In this document: positions 16,183 to 23,548 of the stretch, piece after piece
Position numbering within the stretch: the stretch's first letter is position 1
Layout of the letters: every line of letters begins with the position of its first letter
Assembly (NCBI GenBank): GCA_002297865.1
Contig: DBKX01000351.1
Location: forward strand, 13,915 to 37,462
DNA length: 23,548 nucleotides
Direction: 5' to 3'
Source: Lachnoclostridium sp. UBA739
GTDB lineage: Bacteria > Bacillota_A > Clostridia > Lachnospirales > Lachnospiraceae
Notes under the pieces: model-generated
Told to the model about the DNA's origin: nothing
Databases searched by the model: none
What the model saw: only the letters and a program-made list of their open reading frames with translations
Position numbers and translations under genes: made by a program

Positions 16183-16839
16183 TTACTTATCTCCCCCGAT
16201 ATACTTATAACACCACCACCAGTCCTCACAATCAAGGTTTAGTGCTGCAGCGTTATTTTCCCGTTCCATCAGATTAGCGTAATCTTTTGGGGCTGGGATA
16301 AGAACAGCTTCCCCAGGTTCCCAGTTAGCAGGTGTTACAACATTGTATTTGTCAGATGTCTGTAAGGCGGTAAGTAAACGAAGAATTTCAGGTATGTTAC
16401 GTCCATTGGTTAGAGGATAAATTAGAATGGCTCTAATGCGTTGTTCTGGATCAATAATGAAAACATTGCGAACCGTTTCTGTTTTACTTACATCATCGGC
16501 AACCATGCCATACAATCTTGCAATTTCGCCCACACGGTCAGCAATGATTGGAAATGGTATTGTTACACCAGAAGCTTTATAAATACCTTGCACCCAAGCA
16601 AGATGAGAGGGATTGCTGTCAATACTGATGCCTAAGAGTTTTGCATTTAAAGCTTCAAATTCATCTGCCATTGTTGCAAATGCAATAAATTCTGTAGTAC
16701 AGACAGGCGTAAAATCACCAGGGTGGGAAAAGAAAACAACCCATTTACCTTTGTAGTCAGACATTTTAATAGGTCCCATCGTTGTGATAGCACTAAAGTC
16801 AGGAACCTTTTGTCCGATGCTTAACAATGTTTTTCCCAT
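16183..16839 (-). CDS. Peroxiredoxin, Prx6-type thioredoxin peroxidase
   Basis: The 218-residue protein reduces hydrogen peroxide and organic peroxides in the cytoplasm. The peroxidatic site is PGDFTPVCTTE with Cys47. Two further cysteines occur in the C-terminal motif CEDWWWCY (Cys204, Cys210). The spacings 47-204-210 equal those recalled for the archaeal thioredoxin peroxidase of Aeropyrum (50-207-213), which places this protein in the long Prx6 group with a C-terminal arm rather than in the AhpC group. The start has GGAG seven bases upstream. It is transcribed alone and divergently from the esterase gene, with a palindrome in the shared upstream region. A role in protecting an oxygen-sensitive anaerobe is likely; the electron donor is not shown by the neighbourhood. 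Confidence 0.92.
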   Translation of the reverse strand: MGKTLLSIGQKVPDFSAITTMGPIKMSDYKGKWVVFFSHPGDFTPVCTTEFIAFATMADEFEALNAKLLGISIDSNPSHLAWVQGIYKASGVTIPFPIIADRVGEIARLYGMVADDVSKTETVRNVFIIDPEQRIRAILIYPLTNGRNIPEILRLLTALQTSDKYNVVTPANWEPGEAVLIPAPKDYANLMERENNAAALNLDCEDWWWCYKYIGGDK

Positions 16840-16871
16840 TTTTATGCTCCATAAGGATGAAAATATACATT

Positions 16872-16904
16872 ATTATATGCATGTAAAAAAAGATATGGTA
16901 CAAT
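16872..16904. promoter_or_regulatory. Divergent promoter region of peroxiredoxin and esterase genes
   Basis: On the minus strand TATAAT (16877-16872) could be the -10 of the peroxiredoxin gene. On the plus strand TACAAT (16899-16904) could be the -10 of the esterase gene. Neither has a convincing -35 at 16-18 bases, so these calls are tentative. Confidence 0.35.
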
Positions 16905-16913
16905 TTAATTGTA
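16899..16913. promoter_or_regulatory. Perfect 7-1-7 palindrome, candidate operator
   Basis: TACAATTTAATTGTA is a perfect inverted repeat of seven bases around one central base. It covers the likely -10 of the esterase gene and lies upstream of the divergent peroxiredoxin gene. A 7-1-7 layout is used by Fur/PerR-type regulators, but only three of seven half-site bases agree with the PerR box consensus. The nearby TetR regulator is another candidate binder. Confidence 0.4.
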
Positions 16914-16946
16914 TTTGATTTTATCATAGAGGAAGAGAGTGGTTAT

Positions 16947-17825
16947 ATGGAGTATGAAGAACAAAAGGAACAGTTAAAACCGATCATACAGCTTTTTGAT
17001 GCATTGCCAAATGGTGAATTTATTCCTTCTGATTGGGAGGCACCAGAGGGCTATAAGTTAGAGAAGTTCAATGTTGGAAATGTTCCAGTAGAACATCTAA
17101 TTCCAGAGAATAAGAACGGAAAGGTTATTTACCAGCTTCATGGTGGGGGATACGCAGTTGCTTTTTTTGATTTATATCGAAATACTGCTATTCATTATTC
17201 TCAAATAGCAGGAGGAGCAGAAGTTTATAGTATTGATTATCGTGTGGCACCAACCAATGTATTTCCCGCGGCATTAGACGATGCAGTTTTGGTCTATAAG
17301 TGGTTATTAGAACAAGGACATAAGTCAGAGGATATCGTGTTTGCTGGCGATTCTGCTGGTGGAAACCTTGTGTTAACTACAGCTTTGTATTTAAGAGACA
17401 ACTCTTTGCCTTTACCAAAGGGAATTATTGCAATATCACCTTGGGCATGTATCGAAACAAACAAAGGATCAGCGGAAGAAAATAAGGATTTAGATTTACT
17501 TCTTGGTAGCTCCGGCTTGAAACTTGCATCGGAAGTCAAGTTTTCACGTTATTTTAAAAATGAAGACTTAAAGAAACCATATGTTTCTCCTGCCTATGCA
17601 GATTTTACGGGATTTCCAAGTTTGCTGATACAGGTTGGTTCATACGAAGTGTTAAGAGATGATTCCTTGATGGTTGCAAAAGCCTGCAAGGAATCTGGTG
17701 TAGATGTAACACAGACTACATATGAAGGACAATCCCATGATTTTCAGTTATCATTTCCAGAAGATGAGATTGGTATGAAGGCATGGGCTGAAATGAAAGA
17801 ATTTGTAGAAAGAATATTTAAATAA
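16947..17825 (+). CDS. Alpha/beta hydrolase, HSL-family (fold-3) esterase
   Basis: The 292-residue protein has the hormone-sensitive-lipase signatures: oxyanion-hole HGGG (65-68), nucleophile elbow GDSAG with Ser136, and His264 in GQSHDF. The acidic member is Glu234 or Asp238 within GSYEVLRDD (231-239). It has no signal peptide, so it is cytoplasmic. The family hydrolyses short-chain esters, including acetyl and other acyl groups; the natural substrate cannot be read from sequence. A purine-rich stretch (GAGGAAGAGAG) precedes the ATG. The gene is monocistronic and convergent with the TetR gene, sharing its terminator. A regulatory link to that TetR protein is plausible but unproven. Confidence 0.88.
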   Translation: MEYEEQKEQLKPIIQLFDALPNGEFIPSDWEAPEGYKLEKFNVGNVPVEHLIPENKNGKVIYQLHGGGYAVAFFDLYRNTAIHYSQIAGGAEVYSIDYRVAPTNVFPAALDDAVLVYKWLLEQGHKSEDIVFAGDSAGGNLVLTTALYLRDNSLPLPKGIIAISPWACIETNKGSAEENKDLDLLLGSSGLKLASEVKFSRYFKNEDLKKPYVSPAYADFTGFPSLLIQVGSYEVLRDDSLMVAKACKESGVDVTQTTYEGQSHDFQLSFPEDEIGMKAWAEMKEFVERIFK

Positions 17826-17850
17826 AAGATGTGATGTTTTAAGGTAACAA

Positions 17851-17884
17851 AGAACCCATCGTCTAATCTAAACGATGGGCTTCT
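17851..17884. terminator. Bidirectional terminator between esterase and TetR genes
   Basis: CCCATCGT (17855-17862) pairs with ACGATGGG (17872-17879), and the stem extends outward with one bulged C. It sits between convergent stop codons. The TAG of the TetR gene lies in the 9-base loop, so the end of that gene is part of the hairpin. Confidence 0.7.
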
Positions 17885-18468
17885 AATATATGACGAATTG
17901 TCTGATATAAAAAGGGTTTAAACTCTTCAATAGATGTTGGTTCATTGTATAGAATTGGACTATAACAAGTGGATCCAACTAATTCTATAATCATATATAA
18001 CATAATTTCCGCATTTTCAAAATTATGACCGGAATCTTCAATCAATGCATTGTAGACATTAAAAAGGTTGATATCCAGAGCATCATTCTTAGATATAATG
18101 GAACTTTTGAAAACACCCCAGCTTAAATTTTTAGATATAAAATTTAGCAAGACCTTATTTTCTGTGAGCTGATTTAAGATGTGGTCTACAATAAAAATAA
18201 CTCGGTCTGACACATCGGTGAGGTCAGTTTCTTCCTGCATAGCTTCTTTTGCACTATGGAATAACTGGCTTGCCTTATGAGAAATTAATTTGTTGCGAAT
18301 GTCATATTTGTCACTGAAGTAGAGATAAAAAGTACCTTTGGCAACACCGGCCTTTTCGACAATATCGGCGATAGAAGTTTTGTGAATTCCCTTTGTTGTA
18401 AATAATTCAAAAGCGGTGTTTAATAGGGCGTCCTTTTTCTCCTTCTTCTTTCGCTCTACTTTTCCCAT
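17863..18468 (-). CDS. TetR-family transcriptional regulator
   Basis: The 201-residue protein has the N-terminal TetR DNA-binding domain at about 13-60. The helix-turn-helix region reads TSIADIVEKAGVAKGTFYLYF (about 31-51). A divergent C-terminal ligand-binding domain follows. The start at 18468 is chosen because AAAGGA lies about eight bases upstream; the ATG at 18477 overlaps that site, and a TTG at 18486 is weaker still. Most family members repress their own and a neighbouring gene until a small molecule binds. The convergent esterase is the nearest candidate target, but ligand and regulon are not shown. The terminal stop codon is in the terminator loop. Confidence 0.9.
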   Translation of the reverse strand: MGKVERKKKEKKDALLNTAFELFTTKGIHKTSIADIVEKAGVAKGTFYLYFSDKYDIRNKLISHKASQLFHSAKEAMQEETDLTDVSDRVIFIVDHILNQLTENKVLLNFISKNLSWGVFKSSIISKNDALDINLFNVYNALIEDSGHNFENAEIMLYMIIELVGSTCYSPILYNEPTSIEEFKPFLYQTIRHILEAHRLD

Positions 18469-18491
18469 AGAAAACATCCTTTCCAATATGG

Positions 18492-18510
18492 ATTATAAGC
18501 TTAGTATAAT
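18492..18510. promoter_or_regulatory. AT-rich inverted repeat upstream of the TetR gene
   Basis: ATTATA and TATAAT flank a 7-base centre that contains the palindrome TAAGCTTA (18496-18503). It overlaps possible minus-strand -10 sequences and lies 24 bases before the TetR start, as an autoregulatory operator would. AT-rich palindromes arise easily by chance here. Confidence 0.25.
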
Positions 18511-18602
18511 AAAATCCTATGCACTACATACATTATAAGAAGTTCTATGAAACAAAGTCAATGATAAAAACAAAATTCGAAAGTAAGTTCAGTGAATTAT
18601 TA

Positions 18603-18623
18603 TAAAAACGAATTACGTTTTTA
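18603..18623 (-). terminator. Weak hairpin at the end of the zinc-ribbon gene
   Basis: TAAAAACG and CGTTTTTA form an 8-bp perfect stem around AATTA, which contains the gene's TAA stop codon. Only two of the eight pairs are G-C, so it is a poor terminator by energy, although T-rich sequence follows on the minus strand. Confidence 0.35.
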
Positions 18624-18795
18624 GCTGTATCGTATGCTTTATGCACTGTAACCTGGCTTCGGGGCTCATATCAATAAAGTCAGAATAAGACACATTGGAA
18701 AGAAGCATCTGCGTGTTACACTTAAAACAAGTGATATTTTTTTTGGATACATATCGAAATGTTTTGCACTTGGGACAGACATACAACTTAAGCAT
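18613..18795 (-). CDS. Small zinc-ribbon protein of unknown function
   Basis: This 60-residue protein has two paired cysteines, CPKC (7-10) and CFKC (23-26). That is a compact rubredoxin- or RNA-polymerase-like zinc ribbon with a 12-residue connector. A short helical region with a SPEARLQC segment follows. The ATG is preceded by GGGAGG nine bases upstream, and the codon use matches its neighbours, which supports a real gene despite its size. It stands alone on the minus strand behind the TetR gene start region and ahead of the rhamnose operon. I do not recognise a specific function; nucleic-acid or protein binding is the usual role of such ribbons. Confidence 0.7.
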   Translation of the reverse strand: MLKLYVCPKCKTFRYVSKKNITCFKCNTQMLLSNVSYSDFIDMSPEARLQCIKHTIQLKT

Positions 18796-18939
18796 AAATA
18801 TTAACCTCCCGTATTATACTTATATTCTAAGCAATTAAAGTAATTATAAGTTTATAGGACAAAAATGTAAATAAAGAAAGTGTAAAGAAAATTGCAAACT
18901 CAAAAGGCCGTCTTAAAGACTTATCACTCTAAATTTATA

Positions 18940-18968
18940 TTGAACGCAAGCAATAGGTAGGATATAAT
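18940..18968 (+). promoter_or_regulatory. Sigma-A-type promoter of the rhamnose operon
   Basis: TTGAAC (18940-18945) and a perfect TATAAT (18963-18968) are separated by 17 bases. They lie about 30 bases ahead of the rmlA start. No obvious operator or riboswitch fold was seen in the 206 bases between the zinc-ribbon gene and rmlA. Confidence 0.8.
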
Positions 18969-19001
18969 AAATAAATTGAGAATTATAATGGAGGTAATGG
19001 C

Positions 19002-19874
19002 ATGAAGGGTATAATTTTAGCAGGAGGTTCTGGAACGAGACTTTATCCATTGACAAAGGCAGTTTCCAAGCAGATTCTTCCTGTATATGACAAACCCATG
19101 ATTTATTATCCGCTTTCCACTTTAATGTTAGCAGGAATCAGGGATATACTAATCATTTCAACAGAACGAGATTTGCCATGTTTTAAACAGCTTTTTGGAA
19201 CTGGAGAACAGTACGGATTATCCATTTCTTATAAGGTACAGGATGCACCCAATGGATTAGCAGAAGCCTTTATCATAGGAGAAGAATTTATAGGAAATGA
19301 TTCGGTATGCTTAATTCTTGGAGACAACATTTTCTATGGAAGAAGTTTTTCTAGTACCTTAATAAGATGTGCAGAGCTTAGAGAGGGTGCGGCTATTTTT
19401 GGGTATCCCGTTAGAGATCCGAGAGCTTATGGAGTCGTAGAATTTAATGAAGACGGAAAGGCTATATCCATTGAGGAAAAACCAGAACATCCAAAATCCA
19501 AATACGCAGTTCCAGGACTCTATTTTTATGACAATCAGGTAATTGGCATTGCCAAGAATGTTAAGCCATCAGCGAGAGGAGAATTGGAAATCACAGCAGT
19601 AAATAATGCCTATATGGAAAAGGGGCAGCTGCATGTTGAGACAATGGGACGAGGAATGGCTTGGTTAGATACGGGTAATCATGATTCTTTATTAGATGCA
19701 TCTAATTATGTTGCTTCCATTCAGAAACGACAAGGTCTATACATTTCCTGTATTGAGGAAATTGCATATAAAAAAGGATTTATTACAAAAGAGCAGTTAA
19801 TACGATTAGCACAGCCAATGTTAAAAACAGATTACGGACAATACTTGCTGGATATTGCACAGGATTTGATTTAA
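19002..19874 (+). CDS. rmlA: Glucose-1-phosphate thymidylyltransferase
   Basis: The 290-residue enzyme makes dTDP-glucose from glucose-1-phosphate and dTTP, the first step of dTDP-L-rhamnose synthesis, in the cytoplasm. The nucleotidyltransferase signature [16 protein letters not shown] (3-18) is followed by [17 protein letters not shown], both hallmark of RmlA. Later segments [16 protein letters not shown] and [10 protein letters not shown] are also typical. Length matches the family (about 290). GGAGG precedes the ATG. It is the first gene of a compact unit in the order A-C-D-B. Confidence 0.96.
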   Translation: MKGIILAGGSGTRLYPLTKAVSKQILPVYDKPMIYYPLSTLMLAGIRDILIISTERDLPCFKQLFGTGEQYGLSISYKVQDAPNGLAEAFIIGEEFIGNDSVCLILGDNIFYGRSFSSTLIRCAELREGAAIFGYPVRDPRAYGVVEFNEDGKAISIEEKPEHPKSKYAVPGLYFYDNQVIGIAKNVKPSARGELEITAVNNAYMEKGQLHVETMGRGMAWLDTGNHDSLLDASNYVASIQKRQGLYISCIEEIAYKKGFITKEQLIRLAQPMLKTDYGQYLLDIAQDLI

Positions 19875-19885
19875 GGAGGAAGCAA

Positions 19886-20428
19886 ATGAATAACTTTGAA
19901 TTCAAGAAATGTGGAGATATAGAAGGGTTATACGAGATAACACCAAAGGTATTTGGGGATGCAAGGGGATACAATATTGTTTCCTATGAATACGAACAGT
20001 TTAAGGCAGCAGGGTTAGATATGGTATTCGTGCAGGATAATCAAAGTGCATCTAGAAAAGGTGTATTAAGAGGACTTCACTATCAGAAAGAACATATGCA
20101 GGGAAAACTAGTTCGAGTAGTAAGTGGGAAAGTTTTTGACGTGGCAGTAGATATTCGCAAAGGCTCTGCTACTTATGGAAAATGGTTTGGTATTGTGCTA
20201 GACAGTGAAAAGAAGAACATGTTCTATATTCCAGAAGGGTTTGCACATGGTTTTTTGGTATTATCTGATTATGCAGAATTCTTATACAAATTAACGGATT
20301 ATTATCATCCAGAAGAGGAAGCAGGTTTTATGTGGAATGACCCAGCTATTGGAATTGAGTGGCCAGAGATAGATGCTAAAATCATCTTGTCAGAAAAAGA
20401 TACAAAATATGCACCATTCTCAAAATAG
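19886..20428 (+). CDS. rmlC: dTDP-4-dehydrorhamnose 3,5-epimerase
   Basis: The 180-residue cupin enzyme epimerises dTDP-4-dehydro-6-deoxyglucose at C3 and C5. The active-site region RGLHYQ (62-67, His65) and IPEGFAHGF (115-123) are the standard RmlC motifs, and FVQDNQSAS lies upstream of them as expected. Length is normal. It starts 11 bases after rmlA with AAGGAGG, consistent with one transcript. It precedes the reductase gene in the pathway and in the operon. Confidence 0.96.
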   Translation: MNNFEFKKCGDIEGLYEITPKVFGDARGYNIVSYEYEQFKAAGLDMVFVQDNQSASRKGVLRGLHYQKEHMQGKLVRVVSGKVFDVAVDIRKGSATYGKWFGIVLDSEKKNMFYIPEGFAHGFLVLSDYAEFLYKLTDYYHPEEEAGFMWNDPAIGIEWPEIDAKIILSEKDTKYAPFSK

Positions 20429-20461
20429 AAATGCTGTAGTAAGTTATTTGGAGGTAATTAC

Positions 20462-21355
20462 ATGAAAGTAATGATAACTGGTGCAAATGGACAGTTAGGA
20501 AGAGCTTTGTATGAACTTTTAGCCAGTGAATCAAAAGTTACATTAATTTTAACAGGAAGTGCATCATCTGCTAAGGAAGCACCTTTTCCAATCTATCCAT
20601 TAGATATTACAGATCGAGAGGTGGTTTCTTCTTTTGTAAGAGAACAAAATCCTGATGTCATTATCAACTGTGCAGCATACACCAAAGTAGATTTATGCGA
20701 ATCAAATGAAGCGGAGGCACTAAAAATTAATGGAGATGGTCCAAGGTATCTAGCCAGATCTGCTAAGGAAGTAGATGCAAAACTGATACATGTTTCAACA
20801 GATTATGTATTTGATGGAAAGGCAAAGAAACCATATATAGAAACAGATAAGACCAATCCAGTTAGTGCATATGGAAGAACGAAACTAGCTGGAGAGCAGG
20901 CAGTTATGGAAGAATGGGACAAGGTTTTTATCGTTCGTACGGCATGGCTTTACGGTGATGGAAAAAACTTTGTAAAAACCATGTTATCATTAGCAGATAC
21001 ACATAAAGAGCTGCGAGTAGTAAATGATCAGTACGGAACACCTACTACAACAGTAGAACTTGCTAACATGTTATGGTATTTAGCTAAGACAGAACAATAT
21101 GGCATTTATCACGGGACTTGCGAGGGCAGTACGACTTGGTATGAGTTTGCCAAAGAGATTTTTCGTGTATTTCATAAGCAGGTTATTGTTCATCCTGTTA
21201 CGTCAGAAGAATATAATGCCAAGGCAGATAGACCAGAGTATTCCGTACTGGACAATCATAAATTAAATACGGAGACCGATTATAGAATGAAAGACTGGAA
21301 AGAAGCCTTATTAGATTATGGAAAGCGGTACGGCGAAAAAGGAGGAGAAGCATGA
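20462..21355 (+). CDS. rmlD: dTDP-4-dehydrorhamnose reductase
   Basis: The 297-residue short-chain dehydrogenase/reductase makes dTDP-L-rhamnose with NAD(P)H, the last step of the pathway. It has the nucleotide-binding GANGQLG (7-13), STDYVFDG (112-119) and the catalytic YGRTK (137-141, Tyr137 and Lys141). Length is normal. TTTGGAGG precedes its ATG. Its TGA overlaps the ATG of rmlB by four bases (ATGA), so the two genes are translationally coupled. Confidence 0.96.
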   Translation: MKVMITGANGQLGRALYELLASESKVTLILTGSASSAKEAPFPIYPLDITDREVVSSFVREQNPDVIINCAAYTKVDLCESNEAEALKINGDGPRYLARSAKEVDAKLIHVSTDYVFDGKAKKPYIETDKTNPVSAYGRTKLAGEQAVMEEWDKVFIVRTAWLYGDGKNFVKTMLSLADTHKELRVVNDQYGTPTTTVELANMLWYLAKTEQYGIYHGTCEGSTTWYEFAKEIFRVFHKQVIVHPVTSEEYNAKADRPEYSVLDNHKLNTETDYRMKDWKEALLDYGKRYGEKGGEA

Positions 21356-22428
21356 AAACATATTTAGTGACTGGTGGAGCAGGATTTATAGGTGCTAATT
21401 TTATTGAGTATTTATTCGAAATCAAAAAAGGCAACGTTAAAATAATTAATGCTGATAAATTAACATATTCAGGTAATCTGGAAAATCTGAAAAATGTAGA
21501 GTCAAATCCAAATTATCAGTTTGTAAAAGCAGATATTTGTGACAAAGCTGTTATAACAAAAATATTTGAAGAGAATGACATTGATTATGTGGTTCACTTT
21601 GCAGCAGAAAGTCATGTGGATAGAAGTATACGTAATCCTGAAGTTTTTGCACAAACAAATATTATGGGCACATTGAATCTGCTTAATGTTGCAAAAAATG
21701 CGTGGGAAACCGAAGATGGCTTTAAGGAAGGAAAAAAATATCTTCAAGTATCAACGGATGAGGTTTATGGTTCCTTAGACGACGATGGTGGCTATTTTTA
21801 TGAAACTACGCCGTTAGATCCTCATAGCCCATATTCAGCAAGTAAAGCTTCAGCCGATATGCTCGTGAAATCTTATATTGATACGTATCATTTCCCAGCT
21901 AATATTACGAGATGCAGCAATAACTATGGTCCTTATCAGTTCCCGGAAAAACTGATTCCACTTATGTTCCATAATGCTTTAACAGGTAAAAAACTTCCTA
22001 TCTATGGAGACGGATTAAATGTACGTGACTGGCTTTATGTTATGGATCATGCCAAAGCTATTTCTATGGTAATTGATAACGGAAAGTTAGGAGAAGTGTA
22101 TAATGTGGGCGGTCATAATGAAAAAGCAAATATTGATATTGTAAATATTATTTTGACTACATTACAGGAATTATTACCAGATGACGATGCTAGAAAAGCA
22201 TATATAAACAGTGATTTAATTACCTATGTTGAAGATCGAAAAGGACACGATAGAAGATATGCAATTGCACCAGATAAAGTCAAACAGGATTTGGGCTGGT
22301 ATCCAGAAACAAAGTTTGAAGATGGAATCCGACTTACCATAAAGTGGTATTTGGAGCATCAGAAGTGGATGGAACATATTACGACAGGTCAATATCAAGA
22401 ATATTATAAGGAAATGTATCACGTCTAA
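21352..22428 (+). CDS. rmlB: dTDP-glucose 4,6-dehydratase
   Basis: The 358-residue extended SDR enzyme turns dTDP-glucose into dTDP-4-dehydro-6-deoxyglucose, the second pathway step. It shows GGAGFIG (8-14), STDEVYG (134-140), which supplies the Asp/Glu acid-base pair, and YSASK (161-165) with catalytic Tyr and Lys. NNYGPYQFPEKLIPL and the VRDWLYV segment are typical. Its ribosome binding site (GGAGGAG) lies inside the end of rmlD. With rmlA, rmlC and rmlD it forms a complete dTDP-L-rhamnose set. Confidence 0.96.
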   Translation: MKTYLVTGGAGFIGANFIEYLFEIKKGNVKIINADKLTYSGNLENLKNVESNPNYQFVKADICDKAVITKIFEENDIDYVVHFAAESHVDRSIRNPEVFAQTNIMGTLNLLNVAKNAWETEDGFKEGKKYLQVSTDEVYGSLDDDGGYFYETTPLDPHSPYSASKASADMLVKSYIDTYHFPANITRCSNNYGPYQFPEKLIPLMFHNALTGKKLPIYGDGLNVRDWLYVMDHAKAISMVIDNGKLGEVYNVGGHNEKANIDIVNIILTTLQELLPDDDARKAYINSDLITYVEDRKGHDRRYAIAPDKVKQDLGWYPETKFEDGIRLTIKWYLEHQKWMEHITTGQYQEYYKEMYHV

Positions 22429-23372
22429 TGAGTGATTTTATTTTCAGTTTAAATGCCACCATGCCAGTATTTTTATTAATGCTGCTTGGCTGGTGTTTTG
22501 GCCCAATTGGCATGTTGACCGATGAATTTGTCCGTGTAAGTAATAAGTTCGTATTCAAGGCTGCATTGCCGGTCTTATTGTTTAAAGATATTGCATCTGC
22601 CAACATAAATGATGTGTTCGATATTCGCTTTTTGCTATTTTGTATGATTAGTACAACTGTTTCATTTTTTGGAATCTGGGGAGCAGCAAGGCTGCTTATG
22701 AAAGAGAAATCTATGATTGGAGCTTTTGTTCAGGGCTCTTTTCGTGGAAGTGCAGCAATTCTAGGTGTAGCATTTATTCAAAATATGTATGGCAATTCTG
22801 GTATGGCTCCATTAATGATTATTGGTGCAGTACCACTGTTTAACATATATTCTGTCATAGTTCTTACGATGGAAGGAAGTAATACGGATGGGAAAGGAAT
22901 TCGAAGTGCCTTTCTTAATATTTTGAAGAATCCGATTATTCTTGGTATCTTAGTTGGAATGACTGGTTCTTTGGTACATATTTATGATTATTTACCACCG
23001 ATATTAGAAAAAACAGCTGGAAACTTGGCTTCTATAGCTTCACCACTGGCTTTGCTTGCGATTGGTGCAGGTTTTGAAGGAGGAAAGGCTATAAAGAAAG
23101 CGAAGCCGACCATAATAGCGAGTTTTTTAAAGCTTATCGGGTTACCACTTATTTTCATGCCGATTGCAATTGCACTTGGATTTCGCAATTATGACTTGAT
23201 TGCATTTCTAATTATGCTAGGGGCACCGACAACTGTTACAAGCTATATTATGGCTGCAAACATGAATAATGATGGTATACTTGCGTCAGGTATTGTTGTG
23301 TTAACGACGCTTCTCTCAGCAGTTACCTTAACTGCATGGATTTTTATATTAAGAGTGATGGGAATGATATAA
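22428..23372 (+). CDS. AEC-family (auxin efflux carrier-like) permease
   Basis: The 314-residue protein is highly hydrophobic with about ten transmembrane segments in two halves, as in AEC transporters. The N-terminus MPVFLLMLLGW, the ALPVLLFKDIA segment and the C-terminal LGAPTTVTSYIMA are characteristic. Bacterial members move small organic anions such as malate; substrate here is unknown. Its ATG overlaps the TAA of rmlB in the sequence TAATG, so it is translated from the rhamnose operon mRNA, with AAGGAA somewhat far upstream. A functional link to rhamnose synthesis is not established for this family; the coupling may reflect chance arrangement. Confidence 0.88.
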   Translation: MSDFIFSLNATMPVFLLMLLGWCFGPIGMLTDEFVRVSNKFVFKAALPVLLFKDIASANINDVFDIRFLLFCMISTTVSFFGIWGAARLLMKEKSMIGAFVQGSFRGSAAILGVAFIQNMYGNSGMAPLMIIGAVPLFNIYSVIVLTMEGSNTDGKGIRSAFLNILKNPIILGILVGMTGSLVHIYDYLPPILEKTAGNLASIASPLALLAIGAGFEGGKAIKKAKPTIIASFLKLIGLPLIFMPIAIALGFRNYDLIAFLIMLGAPTTVTSYIMAANMNNDGILASGIVVLTTLLSAVTLTAWIFILRVMGMI

Positions 23373-23413
23373 ATAAAGAGGGGGTTCATAATTGGATGAA
23401 CTCCCTCTTTATT
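23372..23413. terminator. Long bidirectional terminator ending the rhamnose operon
   Basis: An 18-bp stem (23372-23389 with 23396-23413), with one G-U pair and a 6-base loop, has AATAAA on one side and TTTATT on the other. It lies between the convergent permease gene and the Big2-type gene and suits both strands. Confidence 0.88.
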
Positions 23414-23429
23414 AGATGTAATGTTTAAA

Positions 23430-23548
23430 TTATCTTACTACCTCAACTAAACATCGGTCGTAACGGCCATTGTCAATTACGGCATAAACATAAGTTTTTC
23501 CCTCACCTACAGCAGTAATAACTCCACCAGAACTTACAGTAACAACAC
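23430..23548 (-). CDS. C-terminal part of a Big2/Ig-like protein, cut by the window edge
   Basis: The last 38 codons of a minus-strand gene end in a TAA at 23432-23430. The segment VSSGGVITAVGEGKTYVYAV (about 5-24 of the visible part) is a typical Big2 turn and final strands, followed by a short tail ending VEVVR. The start and any signal peptide lie beyond the right edge, so it is partial. It is the third Big2-containing protein in the window, which suggests a secreted or wall protein. Confidence 0.75.
   Translation of the reverse strand, partial: VVTVSSGGVITAVGEGKTYVYAVIDNGRYDRCLVEVVR

Overview
The window looks like chromosome of a low-GC, anaerobic Bacillota, most likely a Lachnospiraceae-type Clostridium relative. 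The reasons are AT-rich codon use, strong AAGGAGG-type ribosome binding sites, signal-peptide proteins built from Big2/Ig-like modules, ferredoxin-type iron-sulfur proteins and a TagG/TagH-type exporter. No tRNA, rRNA, CRISPR array, insertion sequence or phage gene was seen. It reads as a cell-surface locus: secreted Ig-like proteins surround two glycopolymer gene sets. No gene-free stretch exceeds about 220 bases.

Layout. (1) 62-2752: a large secreted Ig-like protein, probably abundant and S-layer-like, followed by a terminator. (2) 2959-4839: a secreted metallo-beta-lactamase-fold hydrolase of the ComEC type with three C-terminal repeats, followed by a terminator. (3) 4968-13529: one transcription unit with a good promoter (TTGACT-17-TATTAT) and a strong terminator. 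It encodes a TagF-like polymerase fused to a glycosyltransferase, two tandem fusions of polysaccharide pyruvyl transferase (PPT) with ferredoxin and FrhB-like domains, and a TagG/TagH-type ABC exporter. (4) 13557-16052, minus strand: a second Ig-like surface protein gene interrupted by one in-frame TAA. (5) 16183-18795: peroxiredoxin (minus), HSL-family esterase (plus), TetR regulator (minus) and a small zinc-ribbon protein (minus). (6) 18940-23413: a dTDP-L-rhamnose operon rmlA-rmlC-rmlD-rmlB, tightly coupled to an AEC-family permease and ending in a long hairpin. (7) 23430 to the right edge, minus strand: the C-terminus of a third Big2-type protein.

How the parts may work together (inference). 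Region 3 could assemble a teichoic-acid-like or other phosphate-containing polymer in the cytoplasm, modify it, and export it through the ABC transporter. Region 6 would supply activated rhamnose to this or another polymer. The secreted Ig-like proteins would be displayed on the wall.

The most unusual element is the tandem PPT-ferredoxin-FrhB pair. Copy 1 keeps the PPT motifs but has lost hallmark FrhB residues. Copy 2 keeps the FrhB hallmarks but has lost the PPT motifs, including the His of the NSFHAT motif. This complementary decay suggests a split, two-component redox-coupled modification enzyme, possibly acting on a pyruvate-derived substituent. The second notable item is the nonsense codon in the otherwise open 831-codon surface-protein gene.
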